A stretch of 64,000 nt of DNA from Sinotaia quadrata (GCA_028829895.1 CM054183.1:14686475-14750474); one strand, 5' to 3'. Positions 45,172 through 58,503 are shown, counted from the stretch's first letter. Notes: generated by a model not told the origin, from the letters alone. Program-made: numbers and translations.

Positions 45172-46377
45172 ATGGAGCCCGGTCGCATCTTTCCCATAAC
45201 CACAGACATCAGTATTACTGGTTCCATTGCCAGTTCCACCTTGGCCTCCGTTGTGAGAGACAACACCAGCTTTCTGTCAATAGCACAACTAGATGGATGT
45301 TTCGTAATGAATGTTACTGGATTAATGTCAGCGGATAATTCACAGGACCCGATTAGTTTTGAACTTGACCGTTCGATTGGTGACGTCATTCTAGGTGTCA
45401 TACTGCCAGTTATCTTTCTGATCAACGCACCTACCAACATCATCAACATGGCGGTGTTTTACAAACAAGGTCTCAAAGAGAGAATCAATCTGTGCATGTT
45501 TTGGCGATCGTTAGCAGACTTCGTGTACGTATTCCAGTTCTACTGTTTTTATGCTGACCGTCTGTATTCCGCCATTTTGAACAGACCACGGTATGGAGTG
45601 ATTGTGCTGTTTTTTTTAAAAACAAAACTCGTTATTTTAGCCGGGTTTCATTGGGCGTCAGCACTCACTACAACTATCATTGCATGTGAAAGATGTTTCT
45701 GCGTCGTCAGTCCTTTACTATCGCGAAATTACGTCAAGACGAAAACTATGGCTGTCATCCTTTTTTCTTTGTCAGTAGTCACGTTGGGTCTTGAGTATTT
45801 ATTGGAAATGAGGGTAAATCTTATCTGCGTCATTGACCCATTAACCAATTTTATAGGTGTGGCTGGAATTCCCAGTAAAGAATACTTGGCAAACCAAAAA
45901 CTTATTGATACTTTACAAGGAGTTGTTTTGGGCTTAGTCCTACCTTTGTCCTGTACCATGCTTGTCGTGATAACAACGATCGTCACTGTAATCAGTTTAC
46001 GGAAGATGACCGCATGGAGATCGCGCTCGATGTCTTCGGCTTCCTCAACGATGTCGGCACGAGACGTGTCTCTCACTCGGACCCTCATTTTTATTTCGAT
46101 ATTTTTTATCATCTGCAGAACTCCGGAATTTTTTATGTACGTTTCCTTTTTCGTAATTGTTGATTTACATGTCGGTGGACGTTTGAGCAACACATATACA
46201 GTTATTATAAAAGTTATTTTATTTTTGAATTTCAATTCAACTTTAAACTTTTTTATTTATTATAGAACCAGTTCCAGATTTAGAGAAGTTGTTCGAGAAA
46301 TACTATGTACATGTTTCGGTAAGAAATCGAAAGAACAATTAACGGGCAATTTATCAACCGAACGTACAAATATGTGA
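45172..46377 (+). CDS. Chemosensory-type class-A GPCR, copy 3
   Basis: 401 residues, collinear with the other copies. It has D116 in TM2, ERC after TM3, CRTP in TM6 (preceded by FFII) and NSTLNFFIYY in TM7. Relative to copies 1, 2 and 4 it has a TM3 change (GFHWASAL for GFQWTSAL), a distinct TM4 end (TLGLEYLLEM), a TM6 outer half MYVSFFVIV and a TM7 with VIIKVILFLNFNST. That Lys inside TM7 is unusual. One residue is missing in TM7, and a TCA-to-TGA change removes the last three residues (SSI in copy 2). Both losses are small and the protein should fold. It has the longest leader of the four. Ligand unknown. Confidence 0.85.
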   Translation: MEPGRIFPITTDISITGSIASSTLASVVRDNTSFLSIAQLDGCFVMNVTGLMSADNSQDPISFELDRSIGDVILGVILPVIFLINAPTNIINMAVFYKQGLKERINLCMFWRSLADFVYVFQFYCFYADRLYSAILNRPRYGVIVLFFLKTKLVILAGFHWASALTTTIIACERCFCVVSPLLSRNYVKTKTMAVILFSLSVVTLGLEYLLEMRVNLICVIDPLTNFIGVAGIPSKEYLANQKLIDTLQGVVLGLVLPLSCTMLVVITTIVTVISLRKMTAWRSRSMSSASSTMSARDVSLTRTLIFISIFFIICRTPEFFMYVSFFVIVDLHVGGRLSNTYTVIIKVILFLNFNSTLNFFIYYRTSSRFREVVREILCTCFGKKSKEQLTGNLSTERTNM

Positions 46378-46454
46378 TCTATATGATATATTTTGAGTTA
46401 TCATTCCATTCTAATTTAATAGGAGTTTGTTAAATTGTAATGTCAAAATTTACG

Positions 46455-46877
<423 letters not shown>

Positions 46878-47700
46878 GTGATGCTAATGCCACTTAGGTA
46901 ATAAAAATTATTAATTTTATTTATTAATCTTTCTTTACTATCTACTATCTACAATTATTTAAATTAATGTTCATCCATCAGAAACCACACGTTCCTCTTA
47001 CATGGCAGATATGCTGGTGCTGTAAATGTTTTCTCTCTTCCACAACAATATTCATGTTCACATAATCTTTCTATTGGTGGAAAGCGTCTTCCTAAAGGAG
47101 AAGACAAATCCATCTTTAATCTATATTTAACGAGCCTCCATCCACGCACTTTCTTCCTCAACAATATATCAATAATTTATCAATACCTGTAAGAAGTTCA
47201 ATAAGTTTAATAATTATATTAAATAAATGATACATATACCAAGGAAGTAGATTACTTGACATTAATATTTCCATGAACCATTTACAATTATCATAAATAC
47301 AATTCAAAAGCACGTGACTACAAATCAAATGTTAGTTCTCACAGAGAATAGAGAATAGAAATGTAGTTATTAGAAACAGGTGATTATAGTCTTTTTCACA
47401 AATCCTGGATTAAGCATTGCTTCACCATTCTTTTGCAACGTCACAATGTTCGTGTCAACATGTTTCTCCCTCCACACACGTGGAAATCACTGACACATTA
47501 ATTTTCTCTTGAAACCAAATTGAGTGCCCTCTTTGATAGTCAGTTCCTTCAAGCATAGCATGATTACTGTAATTCTGATAACTTCACTGTACAAGGATTT
47601 TCCTGATGTATTCAGCATATTTTGCCATGCTACGTGAAAAGTGTATAACATACTCCCTTACACACACCACAACAGATGTTCCCCACATCTTCCCGGTTGT

Positions 47701-48675
47701 TCAGGTTTAGATTTAGTGAACCTAAAGATTCAATAAACATGTGAAAATAGGAAAATGGAAAGGCTATTTGCTCACTGAAAATATAATTAAGAATCAAACC
47801 TAAAATTCTAGTTTATCACTTTATAACTCTATTCTATGCTACATTCCAATCTTAACTTACAGTTTCCTGTATTGGAATTCATTAGCCAGATACATGCAAG
47901 TGGCAATGTAGTTATATATTTTGAAAACAATATCAATTGTCAACACTTTAAATGCAAGAAGCTCAGTTCAAACATGTAGAAATAAAAATCAACTCACATA
48001 GTACATCTCTACATAAAAAACAGGTATAACATATCAATGGTAACAGAACATGAAATATTTCTATGTCCATTCTCTTTCAATCAGTCAGTTTAACTCACCA
48101 TCAATCTAATGGTCACCTTTCAAAACCAGACTTTCCTCTTGTCCCTCCAAGTTGAAAGTGATCAGAGAATAGAAATGTATATTGCTAGTAAACATTTTTA
48201 ATCTCAGCTCATTGCCTGGTCTCATTCTCATCAATCATAACCATTGGATAATAAAAACTACTTTTTACTTTGCATTACATCATCAAATCTAGAATATTCT
48301 TGCCTCGAACATTTACTTCAAACTCAGACACTTCCAAAATATTGACATAATGAGTGCCCAAGTTTGGGTTATTCTGACAATTAACATTTGATATAAAAAG
48401 TACATTTAAAATAGTGAGAGGCAAACTCACTCCACCACATAGTCCCTTCATTTTGAGACGTTAACCATCCTTAATCATCTACTCTATTAGGAGTAAATTT
48501 CAAACATTACTGGTCATGATATCACCATAATATAAAATGACTGATAATTCACAAGACCAAAATTCTATATCGGTTTTAAGACATATTCATAAGTATTTAT
48601 TAGACCAAAAACAATTGTCAATTTCAAGACATACGCAGATATTATTCATAGGTCCAAACAATCTATGTTGGCTTT

Positions 48676-48774
<99 letters not shown>

Positions 48775-49866
48775 AATTGAACATGATTAGAAATGAATAT
48801 AATATAATATTCATGTCTCAATAATCACCGAGCATTAAAATAACAATCATCCTTTTATTTTCTCTCATTATAAGTTGGAGCATGACTTTTATGTCTCCAC
48901 ACATATAGAGATATATGAACAATTTATCAAGAGAAATCACAAGATTTTCGTTGTATAAGTTAAGGACATGACCCATGATGTATCTACAGTTTGAAGAGAC
49001 ATAAGAACAATTTATCAGGAGAAATCTCAATAATTTTAATTGTGTAAGTTAGGGACATGACCCATTATGTCTCTACACTTAAGGAATACAAACACAAACC
49101 ACATGCAAAAGTCATTACCATAATTTATTTTCACCTTGGGATAAGAAACTACAACATACACAATCATGTTAACATCATATAAATGAAGTCTGGGTAAAGT
49201 TATTCCTTTTTCTCTACTAGGAGATAGATACAAAATATTTATAGAAAATTTCCACAGCAATTACAGAGACTTGTGTGCTGGATCCTTACACTTCCATTTC
49301 TACTGCTCTGGACAAATAGTCAGCCATAACATTATTGGTGCCTTTAATTATTTCCTCGGTATATCTATAATGTTGTAGTAATGATCACTTGGTATATCTA
49401 TACTGTAGTAGTAATGACCACCTGGTATATCTATACTGTTGTAGTAGTAATGACACCTGGTCAAATGCCCGTTTTCCTTAGTTGGGTAGCTAAGTAGGCG
49501 AGAAATTAGTGATCTGTCTGAATGACAAAATGCTTGCTATATAGGTAGGCTTGGAATTTCTGGACTACCCAGAAATTTTTCTTTGTCATTCTTTCTCAGA
49601 AATCGAATAATAAATAATAGAGGCACGTTACACGAGTGTTCCAGAACCTTTAACACACTTTCCAAGCACGCCTTAGAGAATCATCATGTATTTCACACGA
49701 GATATCAAACAAATCAGGTGTAATGTTCGCGAGTTCCCATGCTCGTTTACCTGTCACAAAATGAAGAATATTTAAAAATAATATTCGTGAATTCTCAAGA
49801 CCAAACTCAAGCTACAATTTCTGCAGTATTTGTACTTAAACGGAATTCATAAGAATCAACTTACAA
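47701..49866. other. No gene; dispersed repeats and AC/AG microsatellite
   Basis: 47.7-48.0 kb resembles 55.9-56.2 kb; 48.05-48.44 kb is a module A copy. A compound (AC)n(AG)n tract lies at 48,681-48,772. A pair of similar ATTTATCARGAGAAATC stretches at 48.9 and 49.0 kb forms a short degenerate repeat. No coding frame is supported. Confidence 0.55.
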
Positions 49867-50400
49867 CAACACGTTTTACTGATAGGTTTACGACAACGCC
49901 GGATGTACACACGATCGTAATCTAGTAGAGCTTAGTAGTCAACACGTTTTACTGATAGGTTTACGACAACGCCGGATGCACACACGATCGTAATCTAGTA
50001 GAGCTTAGTAGTCAACACGTTTTACTGATAGGTTTACGACAACGCCGGATGCACACACGATCGTAATCTAGTAGAGCTTAGTAGTCAACACGTTTTACTG
50101 ATAGGTTTACGACAACGCCGGATGCACACACGATCGTAATCTAGTAGAGCTTAGTAGTCAACACGTTTTACTGATAAGTTTATGACAACGCCGGATGCAC
50201 ACACGATCGTAATCTAGTTGAGCTTAGTAGTCATCTTACAACAACACGTTTTACTGATAAGTTTACGACAACGCCGGATGCACACACGATCGTAATCTAG
50301 TGGAGCTTAGTAGTCATCTTACAACAACACGTTTTACTGATAAGTTTACGACAACGCCGGATGCACACACGATCGTAATCTAGTGGAGCTTAGCAGTAAA
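49867..50400 (+). repeat. 73-bp tandem repeat, seven copies
   Basis: The unit contains AACACGTTTTACTGATAGGT, ACAACGCCGGATGCACACAC and GATCGTAATCTAGTAGAGCT. The first four spacings are 73 bp; the last copies are 83 bp because ATCTTACAAC is inserted. The copies are almost identical, so the array is recent. Confidence 0.92.
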
Positions 50401-52736
50401 CGTAGTACACGACGTGACAAAAGTAAAACAAAAAAGGATTGCTCTGCAAAATTGAAATTAAGGCACCACTAAATTAAAGGTATATTTCATCTCTAAACTC
50501 GTTTGTCTCTTACAAACATTCTCAACTTACAAATCCTGCAACAATTTCATTAGCACGATACACACAGCATAAGAAATATTGATTCTAAGTATATACAAAA
50601 TTCACAATATAATGTAAATCTTAGATCAATAGCAAACATTTAGGAAATACTCTAAGTCCATTCTTTCTTAATCAGTCAGTTAATGTACTATAAGTTGATG
50701 ATTCCTTCACGACCGGATTCGAGTTAAGTTCAAATTCAAAGTCATATAACTGATTATTTCTTCAAATAAACTTCCAGTATTCCCACCACCACCACCACCA
50801 CACATACACACATTGAAAGATTTATTATGAACAAGTATGAGACTATTAGTCAGAAAATCTGCTTTTGCAGTTGGAACCGGTTTAGATTGCATAAGCAATT
50901 TTCCAGCATATTATCAGCTCGAGTTGTTTACTAAAATCTCTGACACAAAAATGCCATCATAATGAGTGCCCAAAGTCAGGTCACTTTGATAATTTCACAA
51001 TTTATATAGAAATAGTCTAGAAATAGGGATAGGTAAATTTACTCCGACTCAATTGTCATACATATTTGTCTGAATAAACTTAATAGTAGTCATATATTTC
51101 TCCTCGTGTTTCTAGAAAAAATGTACGCACATTTCTGACAAAAACATGCACATTTGCTCTATTAACATCATATGTTTATCTCCTTAATGTGCATACATCT
51201 AAACATACACACGTCATTATAAACGTCACATACACACACATCACACACACACACACACACACATATAATTATACACACACACTGGCACACTTATGCTTAT
51301 TTACATAATAATAGACAATTGCGGGCTCACAGAAATAATGGCATATTTTGTCTCACATATATTGGCACATTTCGGATGCATACATACACTGACACATTTT
51401 GGCTCAGGCACATTATAACATTGGCACACTTTCTTTGGTTCACACGCACTCGTCCCGGTGGAAAGTCTGGTACCCTGAGTGGCGTCAGGCCAAGCGTCTC
51501 ATCAGCAAATGGATCTCCATTCAACAGTTAAATATTCACTTTTTTCCATTTTTTGTTTCTCCAGTAAATACTTTTGGAGTGTCTATTATACGTGTCGCCA
51601 TTCTGTTCGTGAAATAATGAAACAATTCATTTAGACAAGTTTATTTCATCTCTATATTGGGTTGGTTTCTTTTGTGGTATTTTTTTCTTCTACTGTTCTA
51701 AATTTTTCAGGTATTAAACCCCACTAGACTTTCCCTCTCATATTAACAATCCCGTCCTTTTTTTAAAATTTTTATTAATTGCTTAAATTTGGTCACATTC
51801 ACACTAGTTTCAAAGCTAGACCCTAGGGTTGAAGGAAACTGAAATAAATATCGCTTACCACTTAGAGAATCGGTCTTGGCTAGACGGTAGGTTCAGAGAA
51901 ACTGAAGTTAAAGACGCTTACCACCTTATTACACTTGAATTCAGCCATTGCCAGCGACTACACGATTAAGATCTCACCCAGTCCATTCAGTCTGGACAAC
52001 TTGTTATGTAGCGTCTCGAGCTGGGGTGTTAACGATTTTACGAGCGCTTCTCGAAGATTATTGAACTTGTTTGGTTGCTTGTGCCTCGTCCAGCAACCAG
52101 AGGAGATGAAGAGATCGCGTGAAAGATGAAGCTGAAGTGTAATAAATTTTTTAAGGAATAAATTCGAAAGGAGGAAAATCCAACTTTTTACAGAAATAGC
52201 ATATATTGTTGTATTTTCATTTGTGAATCGAGGAAGTCCTTCAAAAAGAATTATCTAAATTGTTATGAATATTTCTTCTGTAGACACTGGTCAAGCAGCA
52301 AGTTTCTGTACATGGTACTTTTAATACAGTTGCTGTAAGTGCAAGTTATAGTATGCATTTTAAATGTAGAGGTAGGGCAAGTTATAGGTTTTACAGTATG
52401 CATTTTAAATGTAGAGGTAGGGCAGAAGATATAATAATTGTGAAAGTGTGCAGCTTGAACCATCGTACGTCATTAGAATGCAGTATATAGAAATATGTAT
52501 ATTCACCAGTGCTTATTTCATCTTTACGTCATTTTCCTGCATGTATTTATGAATGTATAAATGTATGTGTCAAGATATTTATAAATTTACGCAGATCCCA
52601 TCGATAAATAAAATTTAAATGTAAAAAATGAGTGGTAAACAAAATCTAAATGTAAATGCAAAAGGTAGTTTAATAAAGGCTTATACAGACATAAGATGTA
52701 TTGCTGTTTCATCACCCATAAGACAGTGCTACGTTT
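50401..52736. repeat. Module A and B copies, no gene
   Basis: 50.65-51.05 kb is module A, 51.06-51.93 kb matches 34.05-34.93 kb, and 52.3-52.42 kb has a 49-bp duplication (TTTTAAATGTAGAGGTAGGG). Nothing coding is supported. Confidence 0.6.
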
Positions 52737-54401
52737 CCAGTATTTCTTTATAGACCCTGCCTAGGATTTCTAAGGATTCTAAATATAATAGATTAGATTA
52801 ATTCCTTCTCTCTGTCCTAAACAGACTGGCTGCCCAACTTATCATTCGACTAGCTTAAAAATGTGTCTTGTAGTGCAGACTACAGATTTACGAACTGACA
52901 AATTGCGTACAAAGGCTGGCTTGGAGTCGTTAAATTCTTCTAAATTAATATGCATTCGTTACGTCATTCTGCTCATTCGCCCCCATCCAAAACCATGAAT
53001 TAACATTAGGTCTAATATGCATAAAAATATACTACGAAGAAGAATAAACAATTTAAAATAAGATTTAATAACTTTAACAATTAACAAATTACTCAATATA
53101 CGAGCGCGAAAGTCTAATTCTAAGAGCTCGATAAGCAACGTGCTTAATTGTTACGAGGATATTGCCGTGAACAGTTCTAATGATTTTTGTCACCAGTATG
53201 GTAACTTATCTTGCGAAGGTTGCCACGTGTAGGTTCATGATCCAGTCCAGACCGGTTCCACCTCACTTCTTGCCCGTCAGTAGAAATGCGCACACAGCAT
53301 AACAAAGGAACTGTCTCTTAGTACCTCACTGAACGGAACTGTGAATGTAGATAAGACATGCAGACCTGCTCGTCAGCGATGCCTGACAATGGTAGTAGGA
53401 CTATAGCGGGATCAAACTCAATCTCCAAGAGTTTGGAACCTGGCAATGTGTGGATCCCAAGATAGGAATCATAGAAATAGGTATAGGCATGAGCCTGGGT
53501 GCTGACCTGGAAACAAGAACGTCTCCATAATCGTCATGCGTTTAAAGTTCGCCAACCTAAGCACGATTAGCCTTTAAATGATTAGCGTTTAAATGCTTCG
53601 AGTTTAGAATTTCGACTGGCGTCGTTTACAATTAGATTAGAAATATAATCTCACGCATGTTACGTTTTAACAAGCATGACGCATGAATTACTAAATATTT
53701 ACAACGTTAAACTTTAGAGTTCATACAAAGGACAATTCAAATTAAGCAAAGCGCTTTACAATTTACATTAAAATTACAAGCAATAATTCGAATTACACAA
53801 GGAAATTCATGTCGAGCACAGCGCTCCTGGCTCTAGTGAATTTACAATTATATAAATTAAAGTTACAATGAAAAAGTTACAATGAATTTATATACAACAA
53901 CTTATAGGTTTTAGTCATTTATCAACGAACCGTGCTTAGGCTTACAGTAGCAATACATAGCACAAAATTACATACATGTTCAACAAAGCAAAATACAATT
54001 AAATAAATTCAGTACCTTTAGTGAGAAATCGAAGTGTTATCTCAGCAATCGCGTCGGCTGTCCTATGTGACTCAATGAATAAGCGACAGCACGGTGCTTC
54101 TGGTTCAGAGTGAGTAATACAGGGCACGCTCACCGTTTTTATCAAAAATCATAAAGTGCATCACGTGACTGGTCATGTAGTATGTGGTTGGTTCGAGAAT
54201 CTAGACAATGGCCTAAGAGTTACATAATGTTCCTGACCTCTTTGCTAGAAGCTTCTCGATACTGAAGTATCATGGGAGAATTTCAAACAAAGAAATGTTG
54301 CAGCTGTAAAAGGAAAATCATTGTTATTCATTTATAATCTCAATATTTGAAAAACAAACAAGTGGGTCAAGAAGTCATGACATTTTTATCAGACTGTGAC
54401 A
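52737..54401 (-). mobile_element. Solo LTR of the Gmr1-like family
   Basis: It begins TGCTACGTTTCCAG and ends CAGACTGTGACA, matching the LTRs at 13.7 and 20.4 kb along their whole length with many substitutions and indels. GACAG flanks both sides (52,732-52,736 and 54,402-54,406), so this is a complete insertion later reduced by LTR-LTR recombination. At 1,665 bp it is longer than the intact LTRs, partly from an extra ~50 bp near 54,290. Confidence 0.88.
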
Positions 54402-54406
54402 GACAG

Positions 54407-54690
54407 AATGATGTTTTTCTGGATCAAGAAAAATAAGCTAGTTAATGTTGTGAACCCTGGTCAGGCGGAAATCCGACCAGTCCATTATAGGAAGAAGCGT
54501 TATTGATCATAAAGAGTGTCTGAATGAAAGAGGTAGGTAGGTGGCTGTTTGGCGTATGCAAGTTCAATAGGGCGGAAGAAGTCGGAAGTATTGATAATCC
54601 TATGTGTGAATGGAAGCATGGAAGCAGCCCTGCTCTTAGGTCAACTGAAGAGCCTTTAAATAGGGGAGTGAATCCAAGCCATGCACTTTT
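54407..54690 (+). repeat. Dispersed repeat module C, copy 2
   Basis: Continues the sequence interrupted by the solo LTR and matches 7,594-7,905. A 112-codon minus-strand frame here is not preserved in the other copy. Confidence 0.6.
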
Positions 54691-54799
54691 CCCACAATGA
54701 AGACACATGCCAGGTGTGTAACTGAAGCCCAGATTTTGACGTAGTGTCTGGCTGTCTGTCCATCCTTCCATCTTGTCCATCTATATATATGAATTGACA

Positions 54800-55560
54800 G
54801 AGTGATTGACCTCAATTGTTGTCTATTTTGTATTGTCCATTTTAAGGGGTACCAACAGTGATATGTTCAATTTTGTGTCATTAATGTGTGTATTAATTGT
54901 TCATTTGTTTGCACTTTTGTGTCCATTTATGTGTTAATTTGTGTGTGCAATTATGTGTACAATGATGTGTGCTTTAGTGAGAGCAGTTATGTGTAAATTT
55001 ATGAATTACTTTGAGTGTTCGTTTTTTGTGGAAGTGTGAGTACATTTGTGTTTGCATTTATTTGTTCATTTGTGGGTTGGTTCATTTGTGTGTCCATTTC
55101 TGTGTATATGTATGTATATGATGTGTGATCATTTGTGGTTTTTTACGTCACAGTTGTATGCATTTCTATGTGTGCATTAATGCGTGTTCGTTTCTGTGTT
55201 CATTTGTGTGTGTATATTTGTTCATTTATTTGTTCTAGTTTGTGTGCATTTATGCGTTCATTTGGTTGTCTAATTATGATTTCATTTGTTTGTTAATTTG
55301 TGTGCAGTGATACGTTCAATTTTGTGTCATTAATATGTGTATGATTTGTGGTTTTGTGTGAACATTTATGTGTTAAATTGTGAGTGCATTTGTGCATTCA
55401 CTTGTGTGTGCATTGGTTTGTGAAAAAAACTGCGTTCATTTGTGCATTTATTTGATTTTGTATTTGAATATTCATTTGTGCACGCATTTATGTGTCCTAG
55501 AGTGTGCAAATATGATGTTTATTTTTATGTGTGACACATACACACCATTTATTTAATGAA
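54800..55560. repeat. Degenerate GTGTGCATTTATGTGTTCAT-like repeat tract
   Basis: About 700 bp of irregular short units mixing TTTGTGTG, CATTTATG and GTTCATTTG. It looks like an old, decayed minisatellite. No gene. Confidence 0.65.
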
Positions 55561-56200
55561 ATTGTTTTTCACTTCTATAACCTGGACTATTTATTATAAG
55601 TATTTTGTTGTTGACTTCACATAACTTGGACTACGTGCAGCTTCCATAGTCTTTTCACTGGCCTTTGCAATGACGTCGCGGTCTCAAAATGTCTGTGTGG
55701 CAGCATTTGATTTCTGCGTTATGCATAGAAAATACAGAGGAGTGTTTTCACTCAACCAGCCTGGTAATTTCTTCTACCATCAGTGTCTTGAGCAGAATAC
55801 AATCACAAATATTCTTGTAATTGACACTACTTAGCATCCCTCGCTTTTGTACATCAAATACAGGTACAGCATACTCCCTCACTGCAACAGACATTTCCGT
55901 GCTGCAGGTCAGAGCACTTAAACGGTGAATGCATAGAAGGTAATTAAATCGTAGCTTTACACTCAATCTCAAATTCTGAGAATCAGAAGGCCACTTATTC
56001 ACTGCAACACAATTAAGGAGCAAACCTAAGTTTCTTGGTTGGCACAATAAAACTCCATTTGATCTCACATCTATTCTCAAAACTTACAATCTCCTGCAAC
56101 AGTAGTTATGAGCCCCATGTACAAACATGGAAAAATAAACACAATGTATCAAACAATGACACATATTATTACATAACATGGGAGCACCTTAATTCTAACA
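55561..56200. other. No supported gene
   Basis: A 110-codon minus-strand frame (55,748-56,080) exists, but its sequence partly matches 47.7-48.0 kb, where the frame is broken; no domain is recognised. Confidence 0.4.
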
Positions 56201-56204
56201 TTTG

Positions 56205-56660
56205 TAGTAAATAAATCAACTTACATAGTACAAGTATAAATCAACAGACACAGTACAAGTATAAATCAACTTACATAGTACAAGTATAAATCAACTTACA
56301 TAGTACAAGTATAAATCAACTTACATAGTACAAGTATAAATCAACTTACATAGTACAAGTATAAATCAACTTACATAGTACAAGTATAAATCAACTTACA
56401 TAGTACAAGTATAAATCAACTTACATAGTACAAGTATAAATGAACAGACATAGTACAAGTATAAATCAACAGACACAGTACAAGTACAAATCAACTTACA
56501 TAGTACAAGTATAAATGAACAGACATAGTACAAGTATAAATCAACTTACATAGTACAAGTATAAATCAACTTACATAGTACAAGTATAAATCAACAGACA
56601 TAGTACAAGTATAAATCAACTTACATAGTACAAGTATAAATCAACAGACATAGTACATCT
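56205..56660 (+). repeat. 25-bp tandem repeat, about 18 copies
   Basis: The unit is ATAAATCAACTTACATAGTA plus CAAGT, with ACAGACA variants. Nearly perfect, so recently amplified. Confidence 0.95.
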
Positions 56661-56684
56661 TTACATAAACAAAGTGTCGGGGAA

Positions 56685-57507
56685 GTCTAGGCAAGTTATG
56701 AAACATTTTTAATGTTAATTAAATATCTTAATCTAATAGTAAGAATGTATAATTTCACTAGTAAAATTGTGCATTAATGGTGCAATAGTTGTTTACGAGT
56801 TAATGGGATGTACCTCACTCAAACGGTGAAGAGAAAAGGCCATTAACCGGATACGAGACTCCTATATTTGGTCTTTTGCATTCCATTTCATGATGTAGAA
56901 TTATCCACTAGCTGATCCAGAGTCCATCCATATATATAAGCGTTAATGAATTAAATTCCTTAGACACGTTTTCATCGACCCCCTTGACCAAGGGAGACTA
57001 CTGCCTCGGTCAATAATAGCAGCAGGAATATTTTGATAGTGGTAATTATAAGTTGACTTCTCTAAATTATTGTATTTCTCATTTGTAGAATGCTATGTAA
57101 AATATTTATGTGATTGTTAAATGATTGTGTGATTTCTGTATTTTTTTCACAGAAGCTAAGTGGAACTAGCTATTGATTACATTTTGTAGAAATGATCTAT
57201 GTAACAAGCATAAGTATTTCCTATGTTCACGCTTGTTAAACCATTTGTAGCCAGTTGTGCTAACGGAGAGATAAATGATTGTTTAATAAGTATCCCTGTG
57301 AACCACTTGCTAATTATATTATATGGAGAAATGTTGCAGCTGTAAAAGGAAAATCATTGTTATTCATTTATAAATATTTTATTGACTTTGAATTTTAAAT
57401 TAGCATGTAACTAATAAATAATGACTTTGTAAACAGGAGACTATCGCTGTCGCCATACAATTAGTCGCTGTAATAGGATACTACAGAGAATGATGTTATT
57501 CATTACA
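56685..57507 (+). mobile_element. LTR-like sequence of a second, unidentified element
   Basis: It starts TGTCGGGGAAGTC and ends ATTCATTACA, followed by AGTGGTCTCGGGAACCACC. Inside are a TATATATAAG near 56,931 and an AATAAA near 57,414, in the order expected for an LTR with U3-R-U5. A fragment in inverted orientation lies at about 58,500-58,780. No second LTR, target duplication or pol was found, so the call is tentative. Confidence 0.35.
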
Positions 57508-57589
57508 GTGGTCTCGGGAACCACCCCAAGTCTGACGGAATATCATATGAGAATGCCACCCAGAGTTCTAATCCGATGTGGGGTTGGCC

Positions 57590-57690
57590 ATAATGGAAGA
57601 CCACTGCCGCATGACGTTATTACTGTTGGAACAGAATAGACGACTGCCGCACGACGTTATTACTGTTGGAACAGAATAGACGACTGCAAA
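57590..57690 (+). repeat. About 42-bp tandem repeat, two copies
   Basis: The unit GACTGCCGCACGACGTTATT then ACTGTTGGAACAGAATAGAC, in the region after the LTR-like sequence. Confidence 0.8.
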
Positions 57691-57954
57691 TCTTCAGAAG
57701 ACTCTAGATAAGTGTGCTCGACACAATTAATGAACAAGATCTAAAAATAATATATAATAATCAGGCTGGGTGGGATAGACGAACTCAAGAACATTCCTTG
57801 AATTAACTAACGTCCTTTTTATTACAATTTTGTTATTAAATTTCATTTGTTATCTTTACCCATTGTTACATAATTTATTGTAACCAGAAGCTAGTTGTGG
57901 GCGAGCCAGAGTAATAGAAACGTTATTCTTAATCAATAAATAAAAGGGGAGATA

Positions 57955-58400
57955 ACGTTACTAGCTTGGGCACGAGTATTGATTTACTGGCAGAGTGTTA
58001 TTGCATAATAACTCGAATCTCTGGCATACTCGTAGTAGATAAGTCAGGCCGTCCGGCTGTCACTGTTATTAGAAGTTAATCAATAACTAATATTGATATT
58101 TGGGAAATCTAATATAGGGCAGACTCGTTAAACATAATCGGACACATGACAATAAGTGTAACATATCAAAAGGAAAATGTATGAAATATGTTCTATGTCA
58201 ATTCTCTCTCAATCAGTCAGTTTAAACTCAACCTAATGAATGATTTCAAGCTGGACTTCTCTCTTCGTCTTCAATTCAAAATTGAATAGACAACAGTATT
58301 CTCTAGTGCAAGTAAACTCCTTAAACATAGCCCATTGACTAGTCTTGTTCAAATAAATAAAAATACTTTTATAATGAAAAATTGCTCACTCAGTTTCCAT
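57955..58400 (+). repeat. Dispersed sequence shared with 37.47-38.0 kb
   Basis: CGTTACTAGCTTGGGCACG and downstream match the earlier copy up to CTCACTCAGTTTCCAT, where this copy diverges into a palindrome. Confidence 0.7.
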
Positions 58401-58405
58401 TATGT

Positions 58406-58485
<80 letters not shown>

Positions 58486-58503
58486 ACATAATGGAAACTG
58501 AGT
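58388..58503. repeat. Perfect palindrome with (AT)n centre
   Basis: ACTCAGTTTCCATTATGTCA on the left and its exact reverse complement TGACATAATGGAAACTGAGT on the right surround about 75 bp of alternating AT. It could form a long hairpin or cruciform. Confidence 0.9.

Noticed and set aside
49867..50400. 73-bp units considered as tRNA-like or CRISPR-like
   Set aside because: No T-loop or acceptor pairing, and the units are head-to-tail without variable spacers.
54442..54780. 112-codon minus-strand frame
   Set aside because: Lies in dispersed module C; the frame is not preserved in the copy at 7.6-7.9 kb.
55748..56080. 110-codon minus-strand frame
   Set aside because: Part of it aligns with 47.7-48.0 kb, where the frame is interrupted; no recognisable motif.
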